Shown one piece after another: positions 1-8,900 of a stretch of 27,612 nucleotides of DNA. This stretch comes from Spirochaetaceae bacterium. Lineage in GTDB: Bacteria > Spirochaetota > Spirochaetia > WRBN01. Under the pieces are notes generated by a model. That model did not search any database and had not been told where the DNA came from. It saw nothing but the letters and a program-made list of their open reading frames with translations. The stretch's first letter is position 1. Each line of letters opens with the position of its first letter. Location: NCBI GenBank assembly GCA_020024055.1, contig JAHHUI010000010.1:1-27612 (forward strand), given 5' to 3'. The translations under genes and the position numbers were made by a program.

Positions 1-77
1 AGTCGCCGTTTCGGCATCTTTCACAATCGCAATCAAGGGATTCTACCCCCCCCCCTCAAGTAAATTTTCCTGCTCAT
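1..77 (-). CDS. Second copy of the CgtA-like glycosyltransferase, 5' end only, phase OFF
   Basis: Only the first codons lie in the window. The ATG at 77-75 has a strong ribosome binding site (GGAGG six bases upstream). It encodes MSRKIYLRGG and runs into a tract of ten G (plus-strand C at 46-55). With ten G the frame becomes RGGGRIP and then stops. With nine or twelve G it would enter the frame VESLDCDC, which is identical to the neighbouring gene. From the tract to the window edge, 55 bases are identical to 1176-1230, so this is a paralogue of the gene starting at 1255. It begins 26 bases after that gene's stop and is probably cotranscribed with it. The rest of the gene is outside the window, so the product is inferred from the shared start. 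Confidence 0.6.
46..55. repeat. Poly-C/G tract of 10, phase-variation tract of second glycosyltransferase copy
   Basis: Ten consecutive C on the plus strand, ten G in the coding sense, placed directly after codon 7 of the gene starting at 77. A change of one G moves the reading frame. Nine or twelve G would be ON. Confidence 0.85.
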
Positions 78-103
78 TTTCCCTCCAATTCTTACTAAAA
101 CAA

Positions 104-1255
104 CTATTCTCGAGCAAATATGAATACTTTTTCGATTCTCTCCTTTTTTTCACTAAAATACAATGCGGCGCCTTTGCTCACTTCAATTATATCTTTCGAT
201 AGCAATAATCTGTCTTTTTCCCAAAATCTTTTGAACGGCTTTTGATATGCTCCGTGTATTTTTTTTAAGATTTTATTTCGCCTGATCAATATTTCCTTGC
301 CGGCCTTCGGCAAATCCTCCAGCAAAATATAATTGCCTTGAGCATAATCATCAAATCTCTGTCCATTTTTTAAAGGCCCAAAATGCAGCCAGAAAAAACC
401 GACAGGAATACAATAAACTTTAGATCTTAATCTTTCAACACATGCCTGTGAATCCCAAATATATTTTTCAGAAGCGGCCGGCGCCCATATCACCGTATCG
501 CCGACAAAACCGTTAAAGGGGTAATAACCGTCTTTTTTCAGCGGCATACACAATTCACCCCCCCCCGCGTGGAAAGATTAATTCCTCCTAAAACCATACC
601 CATAGGAAGACGAGTCCCACCGCCCACAGCCAGCTGCCAAGACACATATGGCATCTTGTCTATGACATAACAAAGAAGACGGCGCCATGCTTTTTTTAGA
701 AAAGACGACTCCTGGAAAATAAATCCGCAAGAGCTGTACGGCTGAAATTTCCGCAGTAAATCACGCAGACAGGCCATTTTTTCGGGAAAATAAATCTGAT
801 CCGCATCCACTTTCATATAATATCGATAAGAAATCTTGACATAGCCAAAATTATAATAATTCGCCGGGTTATGGATATTTTCTGTCTGCGGATATTCATT
901 GCTTAGCGCCGCATCACGCACATAAGGCGCGTAAAAATACGCCCTGATTTTCCGCGGATAGGCCGCCGCCAATTCTTTCACAATGGATTCGGTGGCATCC
1001 GAAGACGCCTGATAAGTGATGATTAATTCATCCAGACTGTCAATAATACTTTCCACGCAGGCGCGCAATGTGCCCTCTTCATTTTTCACGCGCAAATGCC
1101 CCGAAAGACCAAAGGGCCGAGGCAGATTTAAACGATCAAAATCCTCTTGACTGACTCGAAAATCCGACGGATTATAGTCGCCGTTTCGGCATCTTTCACA
1201 ATCGCAATCAAGGGATTCTACCCCCCCCCCGCAGAGTTATTTTGCGTATATTCAT
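104..1255 (-). CDS. Phase-variable CgtA-like glycosyltransferase, assembled in OFF state
   Basis: Read from the ATG at 1255-1253 (AAGGA seven bases upstream) the gene would give 383 residues, but two poly-G tracts set the frame. Tract 1 (1221-1230, ten G) needs nine or twelve; with ten G the product is MNIRKITLRGGGRIP and then stop. Tract 2 (558-566, nine G) needs ten; with nine the frame ends in VNCVCR and stop. The middle part has the motif RVKNEEGTLRACVESI, then YYNFGYVKISYRYYMKVDAD with a DxD-like DAD, then PEKMACLRDLL. This order matches the CgtA type of beta-1,4-N-acetylgalactosaminyltransferase from Campylobacter (RVKNE, YNDCTD, YYNYV, KIDVDHIYD). The last 149 residues (553-104) form the C-terminal part. 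A cytoplasmic sugar transferase for a surface glycan is inferred; the sugar is unknown. Tract lengths may include sequencing error. Confidence 0.75.
558..566. repeat. Poly-C/G tract of 9 inside the glycosyltransferase gene
   Basis: Nine C on the plus strand. In the coding sense it joins the frame ending in LSTRGG to the downstream frame (ELCMPLKKDG) only when ten G are present. With nine the protein ends ten residues after TR. Confidence 0.85.
1176..1230. repeat. 55-bp direct repeat, identical to 1-55
   Basis: Bases 1-55 and 1176-1230 are identical, including the ten-C tract. They encode the same codons at the start of the two glycosyltransferase copies. The repeat probably extends beyond the left window edge, since position 1 is not its natural end. 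The bases on the gene-start side of the tract differ between copies. Confidence 0.9.
1221..1230. repeat. Poly-C/G tract of 10, N-terminal phase-variation tract
   Basis: Ten C on the plus strand, located after codon 8 of the gene starting at 1255. In-frame lengths are nine or twelve. As assembled translation stops shortly after the tract. Confidence 0.88.
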
Positions 1256-1290
1256 AACAGATTCCTTATTTTCATTAACAAAGCCTTTAC

Positions 1291-1302
1291 TGTCAAATTA
1301 TA
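1291..1302 (-). promoter_or_regulatory. Candidate promoter elements of the glycosyltransferase operon
   Basis: In the 66 bases between the DUF262 gene and the ATG at 1255 the minus strand has a perfect TATAAT (1302-1297) and, directly after it, a perfect TTGACA (1296-1291). TATAAT lacks a good -35 partner. TTGACA has a weak GAAAAT 17 bases on, which would start the RNA very close to the ATG. Which is used cannot be decided by eye. Confidence 0.35.
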
Positions 1303-1321
1303 TTTGAAGTTATCCTAAGTG

Positions 1322-2608
1322 TTAGTCTTTTTGTAAAATCCTCACATCCCAAATTGTTAAAAATTCCTCAGTCAGTTTTTTTGTTCGCGCTTCAATAGTC
1401 TTAGCATTCCATTCATCGTAATCCAACAATTCCTTAGTAATCAATAAATCAGTATGGTTCTTTATGCCTTGCTTTTTTTCATGACCATGAAGTTTTGTTT
1501 TCCATTCAGAATTGGCTATATTCGTATTTAGTTTCTGTTTTAATAAGGTCATATTACCTATTTGATTGATTAAGCTTCCTGCTTTCTCATCATCAATTCC
1601 AATATGCTTCCAATGTTCTTCCCATTTTTTATAGGAAAAATTTACCCCTTTTTTATTCCAGGGGAAATCATAATAAATCCTAGCATATTTGTGTAAATCT
1701 TCTAAAAAGGCTGTAATATCTTTCTCATGCTTCAAATTTGAATTAATATAATTTTTGAATAAATTACTTAGATTGCTTAAATTATGTTTCTCGGCATTAA
1801 ATATGCCTTTAATAAGAGAAAAAGAATGTAACAAAATCTCACTGCGTACACGCTTTACACGGCCTGTTTCTAATTCCTCATTCCAAAAGGAGGCCTGTTT
1901 ATCATCTTTTTCAAAAATATCGTTCCAATATTTTGCATATAAATTTTTGGCTTTATTTTCCCCTAATTTACCAATAATGACGGCAAATAAAGCATTTTTA
2001 ATAATATCAGTTGCTGTGAGTCGTTGTCCCGTTGAGTTAATAGAGTCAAAAATCTGTTGCTCATCTTCTTTTTCTGTTAAGGCCACAACCACCCAAAGTT
2101 TTTGTTCAACTATATATTTTATAAACTCAAAGATCTTCTCTTGACTTTCTTGGAAAGTCTTTTCTATACGCTCTTTAAAATAGTTAAAACAGTCTATAAG
2201 TTTACCTTCTTTAGGCGGTTTATTTTGCAATATGGCTGTATACTTTTCTCGATCTAATTCAGAATGGAGGATTTTAGGAGCATCTTGCGTATAATTTTCA
2301 AACAAGTAGAATTTAAAAAACTGCCGCTGTTCATCATTTAACTCATCATAAAGTCCCTTTAATAGTAAAGAGAAAGTTGTTAATCTTTGTTGCCCATCAA
2401 TAACAAGAGAGCCGCCTTCAACTCCAGTTTGTCTTTTTATAATAATAGAGCCGAAAAAATGCTCTGTTTCTTCATCAAAGCTATTTTTTAAATCATTAAA
2501 AAATTGTTCCCATTGCTCTTCCTCCCAAACATAAGGTCGCTGAAAAAACGGAATAATTAATTCCTTTTCATCACGAATAAAACCAAAATTACTTGCCTTT
2601 GCTTCCAT
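1322..2608 (-). CDS. DUF262 domain protein (GmrSD/SspE-like defence family)
   Basis: About 428 residues. The N-terminal half is a DUF262 (ParB/Srx-fold) domain: FFQRPYVWEEEQWEQFFNDL, then HFFGSIIIKR, then the nucleotide-binding motif DGQQRLTTFSLLL. Later come FDSINSTGQRLTATDIIKN and, near the C-terminus, IGNMTLLKQKLNTNIANSEW, which matches the end of DUF1524. The HIxP-type catalytic histidine that normally precedes this part is not visible, and the protein is shorter than typical two-domain members. Members of this family (GmrSD, SspE, BrxU) restrict phages with modified DNA. The ATG at 2608 is preferred because AGGGA lies seven bases upstream; an in-frame ATG at 2626 has no such site. The gene is clearly richer in A+T than nagZ, nagB and recB, which suggests acquisition. 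It stands alone here, without a visible partner nuclease. Confidence 0.75.
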   Translation of the reverse strand: MEAKASNFGFIRDEKELIIPFFQRPYVWEEEQWEQFFNDLKNSFDEETEHFFGSIIIKRQTGVEGGSLVIDGQQRLTTFSLLLKGLYDELNDEQRQFFKFYLFENYTQDAPKILHSELDREKYTAILQNKPPKEGKLIDCFNYFKERIEKTFQESQEKIFEFIKYIVEQKLWVVVALTEKEDEQQIFDSINSTGQRLTATDIIKNALFAVIIGKLGENKAKNLYAKYWNDIFEKDDKQASFWNEELETGRVKRVRSEILLHSFSLIKGIFNAEKHNLSNLSNLFKNYINSNLKHEKDITAFLEDLHKYARIYYDFPWNKKGVNFSYKKWEEHWKHIGIDDEKAGSLINQIGNMTLLKQKLNTNIANSEWKTKLHGHEKKQGIKNHTDLLITKELLDYDEWNAKTIEARTKKLTEEFLTIWDVRILQKD

Positions 2609-2682
2609 GTAAACATCCCTTTTCATTCTTATTAAGAAGAAGAGCTAAGTACAAGAGGTTAAAATCTTTTTCTTATCCGGGT

Positions 2683-3064
2683 TGGAGGTGGCGGGAATCG
2701 AACCCGCGTCCTGAAAGTCGGCCACAGACCCTCTACAGGCTTAGTCATTCTTTCCATTTTCGGGCATACACGCGGAAGAACAACACCCTGATATGCCCTA
2801 TTGCCGGTAAGATTTCACCCTGTTTACCCGGAAATAAACACGGCTGAGTCTTGATTGTCTGTCAAGATACACACCCTCCCAGACCTAAGCGCATGTATCC
2901 CGCCGGCTGCTTAAATTAAGCGGCCAGAGCCATGTCAGAAGCAAACTCGAAGCTTACTTCGTCATTTTTCTTGGCATTTAAATTGTTGCGTGGTTTTAAG
3001 AGGCGCGCGCTCTGCCTGCCAGTCTGCCTCCGGAAATCTCCCAGTCGAAACCAGAAACACCCCC
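2683..3064 (-). ncRNA. ssrA: tmRNA (ssrA), one-piece, tag AKKNDEVSFEFASDMALAA
   Basis: The 5' end reads GGGGGTGTTTCTGGTTTCGA, matching the conserved tmRNA start. The 3' end has the T arm GCGGGTTCGATTCCCGC followed by CACCTCCA. The ends pair over seven bases with a G-U at position 3, the alanine identity element. CCA is not encoded, since the next bases are ACC. The resume codon is GCC at 2975-2973, preceded by TTAAAT, and the tag frame runs 19 codons to a TAA at 2918-2916, ending in the ALAA degradation signal. Its role is to rescue stalled ribosomes and mark the nascent peptide for proteolysis. The tag is long compared with the roughly ten residues of E. coli. The pieces between tag and tRNA-like domain contain the usual inverted repeats of pseudoknots; I did not fold them fully. 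Confidence 0.96.
2916..2975 (-). other. tmRNA proteolysis-tag reading frame
   Basis: Nineteen sense codons and TAA inside ssrA, from resume codon GCC to stop. The encoded peptide is AKKNDEVSFEFASDMALAA. The terminal ALAA is the conserved protease recognition end. Confidence 0.88.
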
Positions 3065-3082
3065 ATAAAAGCAGTGTTATTC

Positions 3083-3111
3083 AGAATACAGCAGGCAGGC
3101 ACGCTTGTCAA
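3083..3111 (-). promoter_or_regulatory. ssrA promoter, TTGACA-17-TATTCT
   Basis: A perfect -35 TTGACA (3111-3106), a 17-base spacer and TATTCT (3088-3083). The expected start lies about ten bases before the mature 5' end at 3064, which fits a short precursor trimmed by RNase P. The -35 lies within a few bases of the nagZ stop codon. Confidence 0.7.
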
Positions 3112-3114
3112 TAT

Positions 3115-5025
3115 CTAATATCTTAGGCCATAGCCATAGGGATAAAGCAATTCCTCCAGTCCCGGGGTCAGCACATTCACCGGCAGCTGGCCTTTGGGTT
3201 TATTGAAATTTTTTGAAGAGCGCGCATGGGTGAAAATGGTGTACAGGCCGGCGCGGATATTGACTTCTAAAGTATTACGCCCGGCATTGGTGGCATCATA
3301 CCCTGTCATGCCATAAATCACGACATAGGCGTCTACATTATCCAAATAAGCAATATCATAGGGGTTGCGCGTGGCAATCACCACCAGTTTTTTGCCCATT
3401 TGGGCAGCGCTGTCTATGATCTGTTGGCCCAGCTGGGGGCGCTGGGTAAGATTTTCTGTGCACATTAAGATAATATCTGCCTGCTGGATCTCGGCCAAAA
3501 GAGCATCAGACATTTGAGAATTATAGTCGACAACGTGCATGGCCGTACTGATAGAAACATCCTTAGTGTGGCGGGCCATGGCTTTCAATTCATCACGAAT
3601 CAGCTCATTGCGCGCCTGGCTGGTGTTCAGCAGCAGGACAGACTGTTTTTTTGTCAGCTGTATGGGCAGCACATCGTTATTTTCCAGCACGGTAACGGCA
3701 TTGCGCGCGATATATTCTTCCAGTTCCAGATGCTCTTTGCTGGCAACGATTTCTTTTGCCTTGGACAAAGAGGGCTGCTGCCAGGAAAGGCCCATGCGGA
3801 ATTTTTCAAGAACAATACGATAGGCCGACTCATCAATGCGTGCAGCCAGCTGTTGGTCGCGCTGAGCGGCATTTTCCAGCTGCCTAAAAAATTCTTCAAA
3901 TCTCAGCATATCATTGGGCGTGCGGATTAATATGGGCATAGTTAAAATATCGGCGCCGGCCAATATGGCGCGCTTGGCGGCGTAAAATGGCTCGAAATGC
4001 TCGGAAATGGCCCCCATATCCAGGGCATCCGTGAAAATGAGTCCTTGAAATTTTAGCTCTTCGCGCAAAATCCCTGTCAGGATTGAACGCGACAATGTGG
4101 CGGGAATAGGCACTAAAACACCATTTTTATCTTTCAGCTTTCCCCCATCCAGGGCAGGCAGGGCAATATGCGCTGTCATCACGGCGCGAATGCCTTTCTT
4201 AATGCTGTGGGCAAATGGTTTTAAATGAATGCGCCGCCAGTCATTTTCGGTATCATTGACCACCGGCATGCCATAATGCGAATCTACACTGACATTGCCA
4301 TGCCCGGGAAAATGCTTTACTGTGGCCATTACGGGGAATCGCTCTAAGCCGGCGATATAATTTTCGGCCATGCGAATGACTAATTCTAAATTGTCGCTGT
4401 AAGATCGCACACCGATGACAGGATTGTTCTGATTGCTGTTGACATCGACGACAGGGGAAAAATTGATATTAATGCCCAAGGCAGAAAGCTCCAGGCCATG
4501 CACCTGGCCCACTTTTTTGGCCAGGCCTGTGCTGCGCGTGGCTGCCAGGGCCATATTCCCCGAAAACTGCGTGCCATGCTGAAGCCGTGTGACATAGCCG
4601 CCCTCTTGATCCACCCCAATGAACAAAGGCAGGCGCGGCGACTGATTTTGTAAATCATCTACTAAATTAATAATCTGTTTTGAATCAACCAGGTTTTCAC
4701 GGAATAAAATCACTGCCCCCAGGCTGTACTGACGAATTAGGCGGCCATGCTCTTTGACCATCTTTGTGATGACATGCTGGCGGGCATTGGCGCCGCCCGG
4801 GCTCCACAGACGCATGTCAATCATCAGCATTTGGCCCAGTTTTTCTCTTTGACTCATCTGTGCCACCACAGCCTGTGCCGTTTTTTCAGGCGAGCGCGCC
4901 GCTTTTTTCAATTCGGCATTGCTCATGCGCAGACCTTCTTCCCGCCGTGCGTCTTTAGAAAAAACCTGGACATTGCAACAGAAAAATACCCATGCAAAAA
5001 TTAAAAACTTCCTAGCCGTGTGCAT
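3115..5025 (-). CDS. nagZ: Beta-N-acetylhexosaminidase, GH3 family (NagZ/YbbD-like), exported
   Basis: 636 residues from the ATG at 5025, which has GAGGGGTG just upstream and begins a hydrophobic export signal (ARKFLIFAWVFFCC). The open frame continues to 5124, but that extension has no ribosome site and no signal at its start. The GH3 catalytic domain carries KHFPGHGNVSVDSHYGMP (substrate binding and the Asp-His pair) and the nucleophile region FTDALDMGAI. A second, C-terminal GH3 domain starts near LENNDVLPI and ends at YGYGLRY, as in the two-domain Bacillus NagZ. It should release GlcNAc from muropeptides or chitooligosaccharides in the periplasm. VFFCC could also be a lipid attachment site. 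It is divergent from nagB, the next step of amino-sugar use, which supports the assignment. Confidence 0.88.
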   Translation of the reverse strand: MHTARKFLIFAWVFFCCNVQVFSKDARREEGLRMSNAELKKAARSPEKTAQAVVAQMSQREKLGQMLMIDMRLWSPGGANARQHVITKMVKEHGRLIRQYSLGAVILFRENLVDSKQIINLVDDLQNQSPRLPLFIGVDQEGGYVTRLQHGTQFSGNMALAATRSTGLAKKVGQVHGLELSALGININFSPVVDVNSNQNNPVIGVRSYSDNLELVIRMAENYIAGLERFPVMATVKHFPGHGNVSVDSHYGMPVVNDTENDWRRIHLKPFAHSIKKGIRAVMTAHIALPALDGGKLKDKNGVLVPIPATLSRSILTGILREELKFQGLIFTDALDMGAISEHFEPFYAAKRAILAGADILTMPILIRTPNDMLRFEEFFRQLENAAQRDQQLAARIDESAYRIVLEKFRMGLSWQQPSLSKAKEIVASKEHLELEEYIARNAVTVLENNDVLPIQLTKKQSVLLLNTSQARNELIRDELKAMARHTKDVSISTAMHVVDYNSQMSDALLAEIQQADIILMCTENLTQRPQLGQQIIDSAAQMGKKLVVIATRNPYDIAYLDNVDAYVVIYGMTGYDATNAGRNTLEVNIRAGLYTIFTHARSSKNFNKPKGQLPVNVLTPGLEELLYPYGYGLRY

Positions 5026-5103
5026 TTCACCCCTCATACAGCCATTTCGGCAAAATTGCAAAGAGGCCTGAAGACAAAGCGCTTCCCTGAGGGAATTTTC
5101 TAC

Positions 5104-5115
5104 TTGATAAATCAA
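5104..5115. promoter_or_regulatory. Small palindrome between nagZ and nagB
   Basis: TTGATAAATCAA is a perfect palindrome in the divergent nagZ-nagB region, 53 bases before the nagB start. It could be an operator, but a single short site with no second copy recognised is weak evidence. Confidence 0.25.
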
Positions 5116-5167
5116 TTTTTTCATGCCATACTAAATTCACATTCCAATTATAAAAGCAGGGGGCATT

Positions 5168-5950
5168 ATGCGTGTCATTATCCACGAAAACGAAAAAAAA
5201 ATCGGAACATGGCTGGGCGACTACATCGCTGCGTGCATCAATGAATTTAACCCAACAGCCAATAAGCCCTTTGTCCTGGGTCTGGCCACAGGCAGTTCGC
5301 CCATCACCACATATGCTCGCCTGATTGAAATACATAAAGAAGGCCGGCTCAGCTTTGAGCATATCATCACATTCAATATGGATGAATATGTAGATTTACC
5401 CCAAGATCATCCCGAAAGCTATTATTCTTTCATGTGGAAACATCTGTTTAATCACGTGAATATTAAAAAAGAAAATGTGCATATTCCCAATGGCAATGCC
5501 AAAGACCTGACTGCCGAATGCCTGGCCTATGAGGCGGCCATTCAAAAAGCCGGAGGTGTGCATTTCTTTTTGGGCGGGATTGGAGTGGACGGACATTTAG
5601 CCTTCAACGAGCCGGGCACCAGCCTTTCCAGCCGCACGCATATTCAAAAACTGAACTATGAAACACGCCTGGTAAACAGCCGCTTTTTCAACAATGACAT
5701 TAATCAAGTACCCAAAGAAGCTATGAGCGTGGGCGTGGCCACCGTGATGGACAGCAAAGAAGTGGCACTGATTGTCACCGGACATAATAAGGCCCGGGCG
5801 CTGCACAAAGTGGTGGAAGGGAGCGTTTCACAGATGTGGACAGCCAGCGCCCTGCAAATGCACCCAAGCGCCATGATTGTGTGCGATGAAAATGCCTGCA
5901 GCGAATTGAAAGTGGGTACTTATCGCTATTTCAAAGAAATGGAATCTTAA
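5168..5950 (+). CDS. nagB: Glucosamine-6-phosphate deaminase
   Basis: 260 residues, close to the 266 of E. coli NagB. It converts glucosamine 6-phosphate to fructose 6-phosphate and ammonia in the cytoplasm. Visible family motifs are GLATGSSPITTYARLIE (phosphate binding), FNMDEYVDLP with the catalytic Asp, GGIGVDGHLAFNEPG with the catalytic loop Asp/His/Glu, and VTGHNKARALHKVVEGSVS. The start is ATG with AGGGGG four bases upstream. Codons 9-13 contain a run of nine A (5193-5201), a potential slippage site. The gene lies between divergent nagZ and codirectional recB, 17 bases before recB. With the PTS genes further on it completes the intracellular end of GlcNAc use; NagA is not in the window. 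Confidence 0.96.
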   Translation: MRVIIHENEKKIGTWLGDYIAACINEFNPTANKPFVLGLATGSSPITTYARLIEIHKEGRLSFEHIITFNMDEYVDLPQDHPESYYSFMWKHLFNHVNIKKENVHIPNGNAKDLTAECLAYEAAIQKAGGVHFFLGGIGVDGHLAFNEPGTSLSSRTHIQKLNYETRLVNSRFFNNDINQVPKEAMSVGVATVMDSKEVALIVTGHNKARALHKVVEGSVSQMWTASALQMHPSAMIVCDENACSELKVGTYRYFKEMES

Positions 5951-5967
5951 ATCCCTTTTTCGCGTGC

Positions 5968-8900
5968 ATGAGCAATCTTGATCCTTTCCTGCTCCATCTG
6001 CCGCCCGAAGCCCTTGAAAAGCCCCTGATGCTTGAAGCCTCGGCCGGCACGGGAAAAACCTACACACTCACGCGCCTTCTCCTGGCTTATCTGCTCTATC
6101 AAAATATCCCCATCGATAAAATATTGGTCATAACTTTCACGCGCAATGCCACCGCCGAGCTGAAAGACCGCATGAGCCAGCTGCTGCACGAAAGCCTGGA
6201 CAATCCTGATTTGTCGGGAGAAATTAAAGATAAACTCATCCAAATCATTGCTGATTTTGACAATTTAAGTATCATCACCATTGATTCTTTTTTACAGCAG
6301 ACTTTTCAAAACAGCTGCCTGGAAACCGCCGCCAATCCTCAACTCAGGCCCACAGAAGACAACAGCTGGCTGAATGAAGCAGCACATGATTATTTCCGCC
6401 GCTTTGGTGCGCTTTTTGATGAAGAGCGCCGCATGCAGCTGAGCTTGCTGGCCTTTTCGGCCCTGGCAAAAATGAAAAATTCCTTTGGGGGAGAAGAACC
6501 TATTAAAGACTTTTCCGACTGCTTCCCCTGGCTGATAGACAATATTCTTAATAAAGCCTTCTTGCGTGAATACAATATCTTTCCCGGCGAAAATGAATCT
6601 GAAAAAGCATGGGAAACAGAAGAAAAATATGCCGGTGGAAAAAGCGATATTTTCACCATATTCCATCGCCTGCGGCGAGAGCAGCACAGAGGCCTGGCCG
6701 AGCTGAATCTCTCGCAGGAGATGATGGCGAAAACAGCCAGCTTAAGCGAATTGCTGATTCTTTTGGGCACTTATAAATCCAAAACGTCAAAGTCGCCCTG
6801 GAATAAGCTTTGCGGAAAAAATATCAGAAAGAAATATCCTGCGCTGCAGGAATTATACGAAGTTTTATTCCCCCTGGTGGACAATGGAAAACAGAAAAAT
6901 CCACATTTGGCCGCCATGGCATCTCATTTTCTGCGCCATTTCCATCATCACACAAATTTCATCCTGAAAGACAAAGAAGCACAGCTGAATGTGATGCGCC
7001 TGGGCGACCCCACTGCCTATTTATACGACCTTTTGCACAAAGACACAGATGCTGCCTGGCTGCATAAATTGCGCCGCCGCCATTGCGTGGCATTGATTGA
7101 TGAATTCCAAGACACAAATCATTTTCAATGGACTATTTTGCACAAATTATTCCAGCCGACGGGCACACAGAAAAACACCTATGCGCTCATTGGCGACCCC
7201 AAACAGCTGATTTATTATTTTCGAGGAAGCACGCCAGAGACCTATGCCCAGGCAAAAAATCTCTTGCCCAGGCAGCAGGTATATCAGCTGCGTGATAATT
7301 TTCGCTCTCATGAGACTGTGCTTGCGGGTATCAATTTCTGGTTCTCGCACATATTTGCCCATACATCCCATGGATATACAGCTGTGCGCGCGGCCAATGA
7401 AACCGTGATGCGCCTGCAAGCCCCTGCCCTGGAAAAGCAGGCTGGCATCACTTTTCTTGCATGCGAAAACCCGCCTGCCCTGCTGACCAGCGGCAAGGCA
7501 AAAAATCTGGCCTATGCCTTGTGCGTGCAGCAGATTTACGAATTATTGCACAATGAAGACTATCAGTTGATCGACGATGTCACAGGCGAATGCAGGAGAG
7601 TGCATGGCGCAGATATTGCCTGCCTGGTGTCCACACACAGAGAAGGAAAAGAACTGAAAAACGTGCTGGATGCCTGGTATATTCCTGGCACATTGCTGGA
7701 AAATAACAGCTCCATTTATGAAACAGAGGAATATGAACATGTGCTGATTTTCCTGAAAGCCCTGGCCCTGCCATTTTCCGCCCCGCTGCGCAATCGTGTT
7801 CTGCTCTCGCCGCTGTTTGGCCTCTTTCCCCAGCAGCTTTTGCCCACACAGGAAAATCTCGCTCTTTTGGAAGAATTTTATGTGCGATTCAACACATGGC
7901 GCCATGCAGCCAACAGCAGAAAAATTGCCCAGGTTTTTGATCAGATTTTTTATCAATATGGCTATTTTGAACGCCTGATGGCGCACAGCGACGGCGAGCG
8001 CAGATTTGTGAATATGCGTCATCTTGTTTCCATTCTGCTGCGCGAAGAGCGCACCGCCGGCCAGGGCAGCGGGCCCAATTATCTCTATCAGAGATTAAAA
8101 ACCCTGAAAGAACAAAGACGCAAAGAAGACAATGCCCGAATACGATTGGAAACCGACAGCGACGCCGTGCGTATCCTCACAATCCATCAGGCAAAAGGCT
8201 TGGAATATGGCATTGTTTTCGGCATTTTCGGCATTAAGCAATTGCCCACAGAAAATACAGAATATGCCATACAGAAAGACCAAAAACCCATTCTGGATAT
8301 GGCCCTGGGCGAAGAGCACAGCCATGTTCATATGCAGGAAAATATGCAGGAAAATATGCGTAAATTTTATGTGATGGCCACCCGCGCAAAAAGCCATCTC
8401 TTTCTGCCGTTAATCATGACAAAATTGCCTTCTTATTATTCTCATGCGCTTTCCTACCTGGCCAATGAAACACTGCGCAAAGATATTATCAGCGCAGACA
8501 AAGACATCTATGCAGAAAAGGCAAAAAATTTATACACCCAGATTCAAGACCTGGACAAAGATCCGGATTCTCCCTTTTCCTGCCTGCCGATGGTCATTCA
8601 GGAGCAGCCCTGTGCACAGCCGCGCGCCCTGCCAAGAGAGATTTTAGAGGATTTATCCGCCGCATCTTTGCGCCACGCCTCTGGCTTCAACAGGCGCATC
8701 AGGCATATCAGCAGCTACACCTCTTTGTGGCAGAATAAACAGTCTGAAGAAGACGAAGACTATATGAATGAAATTATCAACGATGAAGATGAGTCTTTTA
8801 TCGATGATGCTCAGACGCGATTGACCCCCCTGAACCTGGGCGGGGGAACTTCTTTGGGTAATGCCTTTCACGGCATCATGGAAAATCTGCCTTTTCATTT

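Noticed and set aside
2683..2760. A separate tRNA gene suggested by the GGTTCGATTCCC T arm
   Set aside because: No D arm or anticodon arm fits beside it. The acceptor strand pairs with 3064-3058, so it is the tRNA-like end of tmRNA.
2593..3126. Plus-strand open frames of 84 and 64 codons over the tmRNA gene
   Set aside because: They lie opposite conserved tmRNA sequence, have no ribosome site and resemble no protein. They are by-products of the RNA gene.
5026..5124. Longer NagZ starting at 5124
   Set aside because: The extension has no ribosome site and would place the export signal at residue 34. GAGGGGTG before 5025 supports the shorter form.
6099..8898. Many minus-strand open frames inside recB
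   Set aside because: They are shadows of a long, motif-complete helicase-nuclease gene and have no starts or homology of their own.
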